From: Flavobacteriaceae bacterium
Lineage (GTDB): Bacteria > Bacteroidota > Bacteroidia > Flavobacteriales > Flavobacteriaceae
Reading direction: 5' to 3'
Length of the DNA stretch: 24,328 nucleotides
Assembly: GCA_023700885.1 (NCBI GenBank)
Contig: JAMPYA010000011.1
Location: 1 to 24,328, forward strand
This document shows, in pieces, positions 1 to 6,669 of this stretch. A program made the translations under genes and the position numbers. A model generated the notes under the pieces. It had not been told where the DNA came from. It saw only the letters and a program-made list of their open reading frames with translations, and did no database searches. How positions within the stretch are numbered: position 1 is the first letter of the stretch; every line of letters begins with the position of its first letter.

Positions 1-86
1 ATGCTTTAGATGAATTTAAAGGTGATTATGACGAAACAGAATTGCGTTTAATGCGAATCAAATTTATCAGTAAAGTGGCCAATTAA
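1..86 (+). CDS. C-terminal end of an unidentified protein (partial)
   Basis: An open frame enters from the left edge at base 3 and reads 27 codons to a TAA at 84-86. The peptide is highly charged and ends FISKVAN; the other two frames close within a few codons, so this is the likely coding frame. The fragment is too short for a family call. The ending is faintly reminiscent of tails of RecQ-type helicases in this phylum, but that is memory and not evidence. Its stop codon abuts the stop of the convergent gene at 87 with no base between, so the two transcripts must overlap or end inside each other; no hairpin terminator is visible. Confidence 0.6.
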   Translation, partial: ALDEFKGDYDETELRLMRIKFISKVAN

Positions 87-764
87 TTAGTGGGAAAATA
101 AAATCGCTAAAGTAAATCCGATGATAATACTGATAAATTTTACCATATTAAACTTGTGATCTTTAGAACTTTCAAAGATAATTGTTGTTGAAATATGTAA
201 TAAAACACCAATTACTAAAGCTGTTATTTCCGTTTTATAATTTAGAATAAATGGGAAATAAGAGCCTGTTAAATTTCCTAACGGCGACATACAAGCAAAT
301 GCTGTCAAAAAAAATATGGCATATTTTTTTGGCATATTAGAAGCTAGAAAAAAAGTGCCAAGTATAATTGAAATTGGAACATTGTGAACAACAATTCCTA
401 TAAGTAATGAATGATCGTGTAAATGTGAAAGTGGTAATCCTTCAATAAAAGCATGTAAACTTAAACTGATGAATAAAACCCAAGGAAAATAGGTCTCATT
501 GTGTAAATGTACATGTCCGTGATCTGCACCTTTAGAGAAAAAGTCAAGCACAATTTGGATAACTAATCCGAAAATGATAAAAATGCCAACATTTAAAGTA
601 TTGTTATCCTGAAAGACTTCTGGCAATAAATCAAGTATTATAATAGCCAGTAAATAAGCCCCACTAAATGATAATAATATTTGAGATGTTTTTAGTTTTG
701 GTTTTACCAACAAAACAATTAGCATTCCAACAACTACCGAAAGAAATAAGATTAAATTACTCAT
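87..764 (-). CDS. ZIP family divalent metal transporter
   Basis: This is an integral inner-membrane protein of 225 residues, a usual length for short bacterial ZIP (ZupT-like) transporters that import zinc and related divalent cations. About seven hydrophobic segments are visible, starting with residues 3-20. A histidine-rich loop (HGHVHLHNE, about residues 82-90) precedes the first metal-site helix, which reads SLHAFIEGLPLSH. The next helix carries HNVPISIILG. The His/Glu pattern of these two helices is the ZIP binuclear metal site. The ATG is two bases after the stop of the methyltransferase gene upstream, so the two are co-transcribed. Substrate metal cannot be told from sequence; no metalloregulator gene or operator is visible nearby. 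Confidence 0.88.
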   Translation of the reverse strand: MSNLILFLSVVVGMLIVLLVKPKLKTSQILLSFSGAYLLAIIILDLLPEVFQDNNTLNVGIFIIFGLVIQIVLDFFSKGADHGHVHLHNETYFPWVLFISLSLHAFIEGLPLSHLHDHSLLIGIVVHNVPISIILGTFFLASNMPKKYAIFFLTAFACMSPLGNLTGSYFPFILNYKTEITALVIGVLLHISTTIIFESSKDHKFNMVKFISIIIGFTLAILFSH

Positions 765-766
765 TA

Positions 767-1495
767 TTATTGTACCACTAAAATTAATCGATCAGAGGAT
801 TTTACATCAAAAGATTCAAGATTATAATTACCAAAAGTATGTTTTAATTTAAATCCAACTACATTTAGGTAGTTATTTATTTTATTCAAGTCAATACATT
901 TTACTTTTTCATAAAAATGCTGTTTTTGACCTTGATCATTGATCTCTATATATTTAATTAGAAAACCATTTTCTAACTTTTTAGTGATATGAAATTGAAT
1001 TCCATCAATAGTTTTTGTTTCATCAACAACTAAATTCTCAATTGTTTTTTCAATATTGATGAAATCAATAACTGCAAAACGATTTGGTTTTAATGCATTT
1101 TTAAAATTGGTAAGCACTTGTATATCTTCTCCATCTGATTCAAAATATCCAAAACTGGTGAACAAATTTAATATGGCGTCATATTTTTTGGGAAAAGGAT
1201 TTCTAATATCATGAACATCAAAAATAAGTTGATCATTTTCATAATTTTTAGCAAAATCGATGCTGTTTACCGATAAATCTAAACCGGTAACTTGATACTC
1301 TAAAGTGCTTAAATATAAGGCATGTCGACCTCTCCCACATGGGATATCTAATATTTCCGATCCTTTCGGAATTTTTAAAAATGAAGTGAGATTTTTCATA
1401 AAGAACTGAGCTTCATGGTCATTTCTATGTTGATATAAAATATGATAATAAGGAGAGTCAAACCAAGAAACAAACCAATCGGTAGAAGTATTCAT
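767..1495 (-). CDS. class I SAM-dependent methyltransferase
   Basis: A soluble 242-residue protein with the Rossmann-type S-adenosylmethionine fold. Motif I is ILDIPCGRGRHALYLS at residues 48-63. It is followed by the acidic strand end VTGLDLS (69-75) that contacts the ribose, and a DVHDIRNPF motif II/III region. The N-terminus (DWFVSWFDSPYYHILYQHR) is a recognisable feature of an uncharacterised methyltransferase group common in Bacteroidota. No substrate-binding domain can be named, so the methyl acceptor is unknown. It is the first gene of a two-gene unit with the ZIP transporter, with a 2-base gap. It diverges from the THUMP methyltransferase across 95 bases. A possible promoter -7 element is listed separately. 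Confidence 0.85.
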   Translation of the reverse strand: MNTSTDWFVSWFDSPYYHILYQHRNDHEAQFFMKNLTSFLKIPKGSEILDIPCGRGRHALYLSTLEYQVTGLDLSVNSIDFAKNYENDQLIFDVHDIRNPFPKKYDAILNLFTSFGYFESDGEDIQVLTNFKNALKPNRFAVIDFINIEKTIENLVVDETKTIDGIQFHITKKLENGFLIKYIEINDQGQKQHFYEKVKCIDLNKINNYLNVVGFKLKHTFGNYNLESFDVKSSDRLILVVQ

Positions 1496-1511
1496 ACATT
1501 AAATCTTTTTG

Positions 1512-1519
1512 CAAAAATA
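1512..1519 (-). promoter_or_regulatory. possible -7 element for the methyltransferase-ZIP unit
   Basis: On the minus strand these bases read TATTTTTG, a match to the Bacteroidota primary-sigma -7 consensus TAnnTTTG. Transcription would begin near 1505, leaving about ten leader bases before the ATG at 1495. No TTG is found at the expected -33 distance, so this is a half-supported call in AT-rich DNA. Confidence 0.35.
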
Positions 1520-1565
1520 CATTTTTTTAACAGGTAGCTTCTTATAATAAACCTAAATATTTAGT

Positions 1566-1573
1566 TACTTTTG
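1566..1573 (+). promoter_or_regulatory. possible -7 element for the THUMP methyltransferase gene
   Basis: TACTTTTG matches TAnnTTTG and lies 17 bases before the ATG at 1591. The -33 position shows only TTA rather than TTG. Placement just upstream of the start supports it; the missing -33 weakens it. Confidence 0.4.
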
Positions 1574-1590
1574 TAAAAAATGAACTATAA

Positions 1591-2748
1591 ATGGACGTGA
1601 ATTTTAAAATGTTAGCTACCACTTCTTTTGGTTTAGAAACCGTTTTAGGAGATGAATTGAGAGCTTTAGGAGCACAAAAAGTGACTGAAGGAGTGAGAAG
1701 TGTTTCTTTTTTTGGCGATAATGGCTTTTTATATAAAGCTAATTTATCATTGAGAACAGCTATCAGAATTTTGAAACCTATCCAAGAATTTAAAATATTT
1801 GATGAAGTAGATTTAACCAAAAGTTTGCAAAGAATTAAATGGGAAGATTATCTTTCAGTTGATGGTACTTTCGCTATTAATGCAGTTGTTAATTCTAAAT
1901 TTTTTACTACCAATTCACATTATATTTCACTTAAAAGTAAAGACGCTATTGCTGATTATTTCAGACACAAATATCATAAACGCCCCAATGTAGATATTCT
2001 AAATCCTGATTTAAAAATTCATGTTCATATTCAACATGATAATTTAACAGTATCTATTGATTCTTCTGGTGATTCATTACACAAACGCGGTTATAGAACT
2101 GCAACAAATATTGCCCCCATTAATGAAGTGTTAGCAGCCGGAATGGTTTTGTTGTCCGGTTACGATGGGAATTCTCATTTTATTGACCCGATGTGTGGCT
2201 CCGGAACCATTTTAATTGAAGCAGCTATGATTGCACATCATATTCCGGCAAACATCAACAGAAAAGGTTTTGCATTTGAGAAATGGGCTGATTTTGATGT
2301 CAATTTATATGAAATAATAAAACAATCGTTGTTAAAAAAAGTACGCAATACAGATTATAAAATCATTGGTTATGACAAAGCACCATCAGCAGTTTTAAAA
2401 GCTAAAGACAATATTGAAAATGCTAATTTAGATGCATTTATTACAGTAGAACAACGCAATTTTTTTGAAACAGAAAAGGAAGTAGAGGGATCCACTACAC
2501 TTTTATTTAATCCGCCGTACGGTGAGCGATTGCAAATAGAAACAGCTCCGTTTTACAAAGAAATTGGCGATACTTTAAAAAATCATTATCCAGATACAAC
2601 GGTTTGGTTTATCACTTCAGATTTGGAAGGATTAAAGCATGTAGGATTACGAACTTCTAAAAAAATACCACTAAAAAATGGCGATTTAGACTGTAAATTT
2701 GTTAGATATGATATGTATGCCGGAACTAAAAAAGTTTCTAATAACTAG
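1591..2748 (+). CDS. THUMP-domain rRNA methyltransferase (RlmL N-terminal type)
   Basis: A 385-residue RNA N2-guanine methyltransferase of the RlmL/YcbY and YpsC family. The amino end (about 5-45) is a ferredoxin-like segment. It is followed by a THUMP RNA-binding domain (about 45-156) and a Rossmann catalytic domain. The SAM-binding motif is DPMCGSGTILIEAA (from residue 199). The catalytic NPPYGERL begins at residue 307; the NPPY tetrad is typical of enzymes that methylate exocyclic amines. E. coli RlmL carries a second, RlmK methyltransferase domain and is about 700 residues long. Here only the first half exists, as in Firmicutes and most Bacteroidota. By family the target is 23S rRNA, probably the m2G at the RlmL position; that is inference. 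It stands alone in its transcription unit. Confidence 0.88.
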   Translation: MDVNFKMLATTSFGLETVLGDELRALGAQKVTEGVRSVSFFGDNGFLYKANLSLRTAIRILKPIQEFKIFDEVDLTKSLQRIKWEDYLSVDGTFAINAVVNSKFFTTNSHYISLKSKDAIADYFRHKYHKRPNVDILNPDLKIHVHIQHDNLTVSIDSSGDSLHKRGYRTATNIAPINEVLAAGMVLLSGYDGNSHFIDPMCGSGTILIEAAMIAHHIPANINRKGFAFEKWADFDVNLYEIIKQSLLKKVRNTDYKIIGYDKAPSAVLKAKDNIENANLDAFITVEQRNFFETEKEVEGSTTLLFNPPYGERLQIETAPFYKEIGDTLKNHYPDTTVWFITSDLEGLKHVGLRTSKKIPLKNGDLDCKFVRYDMYAGTKKVSNN

Positions 2749-2755
2749 TGCAAGG

Positions 2756-2845
2756 GAATAGCGAAAAGTTTGCAGTCGCAGTTTTCAGTAGGTCCTTTAA
2801 TTCATTCAGAATTAGGAAATAGCGAATAGCGAAAAGTGAGCAGTC
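2756..2845 (+). repeat. pair of 22-base direct repeats
   Basis: Copies lie at 2756-2777 and 2824-2845. They agree at 20 of 22 positions, both beginning GAATAGCGAAAAGT and both ending GCAGTC, differing only at TT versus GA between those blocks. The second copy is preceded by a partial extra unit (AATAGC at 2818-2823), as if the motif had begun to duplicate in tandem. Nothing suggests coding. They could be remnants of a small dispersed repeat or of local slippage. Confidence 0.75.
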
Positions 2846-2851
2846 ATATTA

Positions 2852-2886
2852 CTTAATGCTTAATGCCTATTGCTTAATACTTAATA
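2852..2886 (+). repeat. five tandem heptamers upstream of priA
   Basis: Five seven-base units follow each other without interruption: CTTAATG, CTTAATG, CCTATTG, CTTAATA, CTTAATA. A sixth partial unit CTATC follows. The last unit ends 44 bases before the priA start codon. The period is exact although units differ by one to three bases. Confidence 0.75.
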
Positions 2887-2930
2887 CTATCAAGAAATAA
2901 ATATTTTTTATATTTCAGTAAATTAAACTT

Positions 2931-5372
2931 ATGTATTTTATCAATGTTATTTTGCCTTTAGCGCTTCCCAGATTATATACTTATCAGGTAGACGATAAGG
3001 AAGTTGCATTGTTAAAGTCTGGAATGCGAGTTGCGGTTGAGTTTGGAAAACGAAAAATATTTACGGCACTTGTACATGAAATCCATCAAAATCCACCTTT
3101 AAATTACCAAGCAAAACCCATTCATCAAATTATTGATGTACAGCTTTTAGTATCTGAATTTCAGCTAAAACACTGGGAGTGGATTGCAGATTATTATATG
3201 TGTACTTTAGGTGAAGTTTTTAAATCGGCTGTACCTTCATCATTGTTGTTAGAAAGTGAAACGGTGTTGATTAAAAATGAAAATTTTATCGATGAAAATA
3301 ATTTAACTCCAGATGAATTTTTAATATTGGAAGCAGTTGAAAATCATCAACAATTACCAATTGATAAATTATCTTCTATTATTGTTGGTAAAAAGAGTTT
3401 ATCAATTATCAGACAATTGATAGAAAAGAATGCGATTCGACTTCAAGAAGAAATTAACGAAGTGTATCAACCAAAATTAGAAAAATATATTCGCTTAAAT
3501 CCGCAGTGGGAAAACCAAAATAAGTTAGCTGATGTTTTTAAAGAAGTTCTGAGAGCTGTTAAACAACGAGATGCTTTGATGACTTATTTTTCAATCAAAT
3601 CAACTACCCAAAAGCCGATTAAATTTAGAACACTTGTAGAAGCTTCAAAGTGTTCCGTAGCTGTTGTTAATTCATTGGTAGAAAAAGAAATCCTAGAAAA
3701 TTATTACATTCAAGTTGATAGGATTAAGTATGATAATGTTGTTGAAAAACCTAAATTACTAAGTACTGAACAATCAATAGTTTATAATGAAATTAAAACG
3801 CATTTTAATAACAAATCTGTTGTTTTACTGAAGGGAGTTACGGGAAGTGGAAAAACAGAAATCTATGTAAAACTGATTCAAGAGCAATTAGATCAACAGA
3901 AACAAGTACTGTATTTATTGCCGGAAATTGCGTTAACAACGCAAATTATTCAGAGACTCAAGAAATATTTTGGCAATAAAATAGCCGTCTATCATTCTAA
4001 ATATTCATTAAATGAACGCGTAGAAGTTTGGAATAATGTGTTGAATAGTAAAGAATCCGCTCAATTAGTTGTGGGAGTGAGATCTTCCGTTTTTTTGCCT
4101 TTTCAAAATTTAGGATTGATTATTGTTGATGAAGAACATGAACCATCTTATAAACAAGTAGAACCATCGCCTCGTTATCACGCTAGAGACACATCTATAG
4201 TATTAGCGATGATTCATAATGCTAAAGTTTTATTAGGTTCTGCAACTCCATCTTTGGAAAGTTATCAGAATGCAATAGACAATAAATACGGATTGGTTTT
4301 GTTGGAAAATCGTTTTGGAGATGTTCAGTTGCCTGAAATTGAATTGGTTGATATTAAGGAAATTCATCGAAAAAAACGAATGAATGGTCATTTTTCTGAA
4401 CGATTAATAGAACTCATAAAAGAAACTTTAAATAAAAAAGAACAAGTTATATTATTTCAAAATAGGAGAGGTTATGCTCCTGTTTTAGCCTGTAAAACTT
4501 GTGGAGTAACACCTCAATGTATTCAATGTGATGTGAGTTTAACCTATCATAAATTTGCAAAAGAATTAAAATGTCACTATTGTGGATACACTCAAAAAGT
4601 GACCGACTCATGTATTGCCTGCGGAAGTGAAGAAGTTATTTTTTTAGGATTTGGAACCGAGCAAATTGAACATGAAATTCAAGCCTTATTTCCAAATGCT
4701 AAAGTTGCAAGAATGGATTTTGATACCACCAAAGGAAAATATTCTTACGAAAGAATTTTAGAACAATTCCAGTTACAAGAAATAGATATTTTAGTTGGTA
4801 CTCAGATGTTGTCTAAAGGATTGGATTTTAATAAAGTATCATTAGTAGGAGTTTTAAATGCAGATAGTTTGCTAAATTTTCCTGATTTTAGAGCACATGA
4901 AAGAAGTTATCAATTATTAATACAAGTAGCCGGAAGAGCGGGCAGAACTAAAAGAGGTAAAGTGGTGATTCAAACGTATAATCCTACTCATGAGATTATT
5001 GAACAGGTAGCCGCTCATGATTATCTAAAAATGGCTGAAACACAATTGAAAGAAAGACAGCAATTTCAGTATCCACCTTTTTATAAAACAATTAACATCA
5101 CTTTAAAACACAAAAATAAAATTACGCTGGATGAAGGAACTATTTGGTTTTCCAAAGCTCTAAAAAATACCTTTGGAAATCAGGTTTTAGGGCCTACAAC
5201 TCCAGTTATTGCTAAAATCAGAAATAAATATATTAAAGAAATGTTGATTAAAATTCCTTTAAATCAATCATTAAATAAGACAAAAGTTGCTGTAAATCAG
5301 TTAAAAATATCATTTTCAAGTATTGCAGTATTTAGATCGATACAAGTCATTATTGATGTAGATTCTTATTGA
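2931..5372 (+). CDS. priA: primosomal protein N' (replication restart helicase PriA)
   Basis: PriA reloads the replisome at stalled forks as a 3'-5' superfamily 2 DNA helicase. The protein has 813 residues, longer than E. coli PriA (732) but usual for Bacteroidota. The amino-terminal 3'-DNA-binding domain opens with YFINVILPLALPRLYTY. A winged-helix region follows, then the helicase core with Walker A GVTGSGKTEIY (GSGKT near 305-309) and the DEEH box starting at D400. The helicase lobes flank a zinc module starting at C521 with paired cysteines (CKTCG, CIQC, CHYCG, CIACG), giving the eight cysteines that bind two zinc ions. Motifs VGTQMLSKGLDF and QVAGRAGRT lie in the second lobe. All key residues are present. 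The gene is followed after 83 bases by the separately promoted ribosomal operon. Confidence 0.97.
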   Translation: MYFINVILPLALPRLYTYQVDDKEVALLKSGMRVAVEFGKRKIFTALVHEIHQNPPLNYQAKPIHQIIDVQLLVSEFQLKHWEWIADYYMCTLGEVFKSAVPSSLLLESETVLIKNENFIDENNLTPDEFLILEAVENHQQLPIDKLSSIIVGKKSLSIIRQLIEKNAIRLQEEINEVYQPKLEKYIRLNPQWENQNKLADVFKEVLRAVKQRDALMTYFSIKSTTQKPIKFRTLVEASKCSVAVVNSLVEKEILENYYIQVDRIKYDNVVEKPKLLSTEQSIVYNEIKTHFNNKSVVLLKGVTGSGKTEIYVKLIQEQLDQQKQVLYLLPEIALTTQIIQRLKKYFGNKIAVYHSKYSLNERVEVWNNVLNSKESAQLVVGVRSSVFLPFQNLGLIIVDEEHEPSYKQVEPSPRYHARDTSIVLAMIHNAKVLLGSATPSLESYQNAIDNKYGLVLLENRFGDVQLPEIELVDIKEIHRKKRMNGHFSERLIELIKETLNKKEQVILFQNRRGYAPVLACKTCGVTPQCIQCDVSLTYHKFAKELKCHYCGYTQKVTDSCIACGSEEVIFLGFGTEQIEHEIQALFPNAKVARMDFDTTKGKYSYERILEQFQLQEIDILVGTQMLSKGLDFNKVSLVGVLNADSLLNFPDFRAHERSYQLLIQVAGRAGRTKRGKVVIQTYNPTHEIIEQVAAHDYLKMAETQLKERQQFQYPPFYKTINITLKHKNKITLDEGTIWFSKALKNTFGNQVLGPTTPVIAKIRNKYIKEMLIKIPLNQSLNKTKVAVNQLKISFSSIAVFRSIQVIIDVDSY

Positions 5373-5392
5373 AATTTATTCCTTTTTATCCA

Positions 5393-5423
5393 TTTGTAAT
5401 TCAGTTATAAATTTGTACATTTG
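5393..5423 (+). promoter_or_regulatory. promoter of the rpsF-rpsR-rplI operon
   Basis: TTTG at 5393-5396 and TACATTTG at 5416-5423 are separated by 19 bases. This is a full match to the Bacteroidota housekeeping promoter (-33 TTG, -7 TAnnTTTG). Transcription should start near 5429, giving a leader of about 27 bases before rpsF. It is the best promoter in the window, as expected for a highly expressed ribosomal operon. Confidence 0.8.
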
Positions 5424-5455
5424 CACCCACAAATTATAAATATAAAGTATTAACT

Positions 5456-5797
5456 ATGAATCATTACGAAACTGTTTTCATTTTGAATCCCGTTTTATCT
5501 GAAACTCAGATAAAGGAAACAGTAAAGAAGTTTGAAGACTTCCTTGTTTCAAAAGGTGCCGAAATGATATCAAAAGAAGATTGGGGACTCAAAAAATTAG
5601 CTTACCCAATTCAAAAGAAAAAAAGTGGTTTTTATCACTTATTCGAATTTAAAGCACCAGCAGAAGCAGTAGCTCCTTTCGAATTAGAATTTAGAAGAGA
5701 TGACAGCATTATGCGTTATTTAACGGTATCGTTAGATAAATATGCAGTTGCATGGGCTGAGAAAAGAAGAGAACGTAACAAAACCTCTAAAAACTAA
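5456..5797 (+). CDS. rpsF: small-subunit ribosomal protein bS6
   Basis: This 113-residue protein has the bS6 signature: MNHYETVFILNPVLSE at the start, the strand motif WGLKKLAYPIQKKKSGFYHLFEF, then FRRDDSIMRYLTV. bS6 binds the 16S rRNA platform as a heterodimer with bS18. The gene leads a three-gene operon with rpsR (5 bases on) and rplI. The single-strand-binding or priB gene that sits between rpsF and rpsR in many bacteria is absent, as is normal in this phylum. The leader just before the ATG (TAAAGTATTAACT) has no Shine-Dalgarno sequence. Confidence 0.97.
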   Translation: MNHYETVFILNPVLSETQIKETVKKFEDFLVSKGAEMISKEDWGLKKLAYPIQKKKSGFYHLFEFKAPAEAVAPFELEFRRDDSIMRYLTVSLDKYAVAWAEKRRERNKTSKN

Positions 5798-5802
5798 GAG
5801 CA

Positions 5803-6099
5803 ATGGCAACAATTGAACAACAAGCAAAAGGAGGAAAACAAGGAGATGTTAGATATCTTACTCCGCTAGACATCGATACTAAAACCACAAAGAAATATTG
5901 TCGTTTTAAAAAGAATGGAATCAAATACATCGATTATAAAGATGCAGATTTCTTATTGTATTTAGTAAATGAGCAAGGTAAAATTTTACCAAGACGTTTA
6001 ACTGGTACTTCATTGAAATACCAAAGAAAAGTATCTCAAGCTATTAAAAGAGCTCGTCATTTAGCTTTATTACCATTCGTAGGAGATTTATTAAAATAG
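5803..6099 (+). CDS. rpsR: small-subunit ribosomal protein bS18
   Basis: A 98-residue bS18 with the expected core: KKYCRFKKNGIKYIDYKD, then the helix-turn region GKILPRRLTGTSLKYQRKVSQAIKRARHLA, and the ending LLPFV typical of the family. It carries a longer amino-terminal extension than the E. coli protein (75 residues), beginning MATIEQQAKGGKQGD, which is usual in Bacteroidota. It assembles with bS6 on the 30S platform next to the 16S 3' end. In the Flavobacterium johnsoniae ribosome bS6, bS18 and bS21 cover the anti-Shine-Dalgarno tail (established work), which fits the lack of such sites throughout this window. Confidence 0.97.
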   Translation: MATIEQQAKGGKQGDVRYLTPLDIDTKTTKKYCRFKKNGIKYIDYKDADFLLYLVNEQGKILPRRLTGTSLKYQRKVSQAIKRARHLALLPFVGDLLK

Positions 6100-6105
6100 G
6101 AAATT

Positions 6106-6558
6106 ATGGAACTGATATTAAAGAAAGACGTAGAAAACTTAGGATATAAAGACGATATCGTTTCTGTAAAAAACGGATATGGTCGTAATTTCTTAATTCC
6201 GCAAGGTGTAGCCGTAATGGCAACGGTTTCCGCTAAGAAAGAATTAGCAGAAACTTTAAAACAACGCGCTTATAGAGAAGGTAAAGCAGTTGCTGACGCA
6301 AATGTAATTGCTGAAGCAATCAAAGCTTTAGATATAAAAATTGAAGCTAAAACTGCTGATGGATCCAAATTATTTGGTTCTGTAAGTAATGCTGATTTAG
6401 CTGAAGCTATAGCAGCAGCTGGTCAATCAGTAGATAAAAAATATATCAATGTTGTAGGTGGTACTGTAAAACGCATCGGAAAATATGTAGCTAAAGTTAG
6501 ACTACATAGAGAAGTTATTTTTGATTTACCATTTGAAATTATTGTAGAGAAGCAATAA
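6106..6558 (+). CDS. rplI: large-subunit ribosomal protein bL9
   Basis: A 150-residue bL9. The amino domain has the diagnostic MELILKKDVENLGYKDDIVSVKNGYGRNFLIP, with the GYxRNFLIP signature binding 23S rRNA. It is followed by the long connecting helix (about 42-75) and the carboxy domain with KLFGSVS and the C-terminal EIIVEKQ. Length and domains match the E. coli protein (149). It is the last gene of the rpsF-rpsR-rplI operon, 6 bases after rpsR, and is followed within 25 bases by a strong intrinsic terminator. Confidence 0.97.
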   Translation: MELILKKDVENLGYKDDIVSVKNGYGRNFLIPQGVAVMATVSAKKELAETLKQRAYREGKAVADANVIAEAIKALDIKIEAKTADGSKLFGSVSNADLAEAIAAAGQSVDKKYINVVGGTVKRIGKYVAKVRLHREVIFDLPFEIIVEKQ

Positions 6559-6581
6559 TGTTAATAAGATGTTAAAAATTA

Positions 6582-6611
6582 AAAAAGCCACGCCCAAAAG
6601 CGTGGCTTTTT
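6582..6611 (+). terminator. intrinsic terminator after rplI
   Basis: AAAAAGCCACGC at 6582-6593 pairs perfectly with GCGTGGCTTTTT at 6600-6611 around the loop CCAAAA, a 12-base-pair stem with a U-tract. The A-run on the left side makes it potentially active in both directions. Its core CCACGC/GCGTGG recurs in two other terminators here. Confidence 0.92.
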
Positions 6612-6616
6612 GTTTT

Positions 6617-6624
6617 TATATTTG
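6617..6624 (+). promoter_or_regulatory. possible -7 element for the TonB-dependent receptor
   Basis: TATATTTG matches TAnnTTTG. It lies 45 bases before the ATG at 6670 and directly after the rplI terminator. The -33 position would fall inside the terminator stem and has no TTG, so support is partial. Confidence 0.4.
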
Positions 6625-6669
6625 TTAAAGATTAAAAAATCAATCAAAATTAATTCAAATAACTTATTT

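Larger units (their letters stand above)
2749..2930. other. intergenic spacer with repeats upstream of priA
   Basis: This is a 182-base gap without a convincing open frame or hairpin terminator. It holds a pair of 22-base direct repeats and a run of five heptamers, each listed separately, then an A/T-rich leader. A TATATTTC near 2910 is one base off the TAnnTTTG -7 consensus and could be a weak priA promoter, but no -33 accompanies it. Confidence 0.6.

Noticed and set aside
2852..2886. CRISPR-like array
   Set aside because: Units are seven bases without spacers, and no cas gene is present.
6610..6669. Longer start (TTG at 6610) for the TonB-dependent receptor
   Set aside because: It would place the start codon in the rplI terminator and bury the signal peptide behind 20 extra residues.
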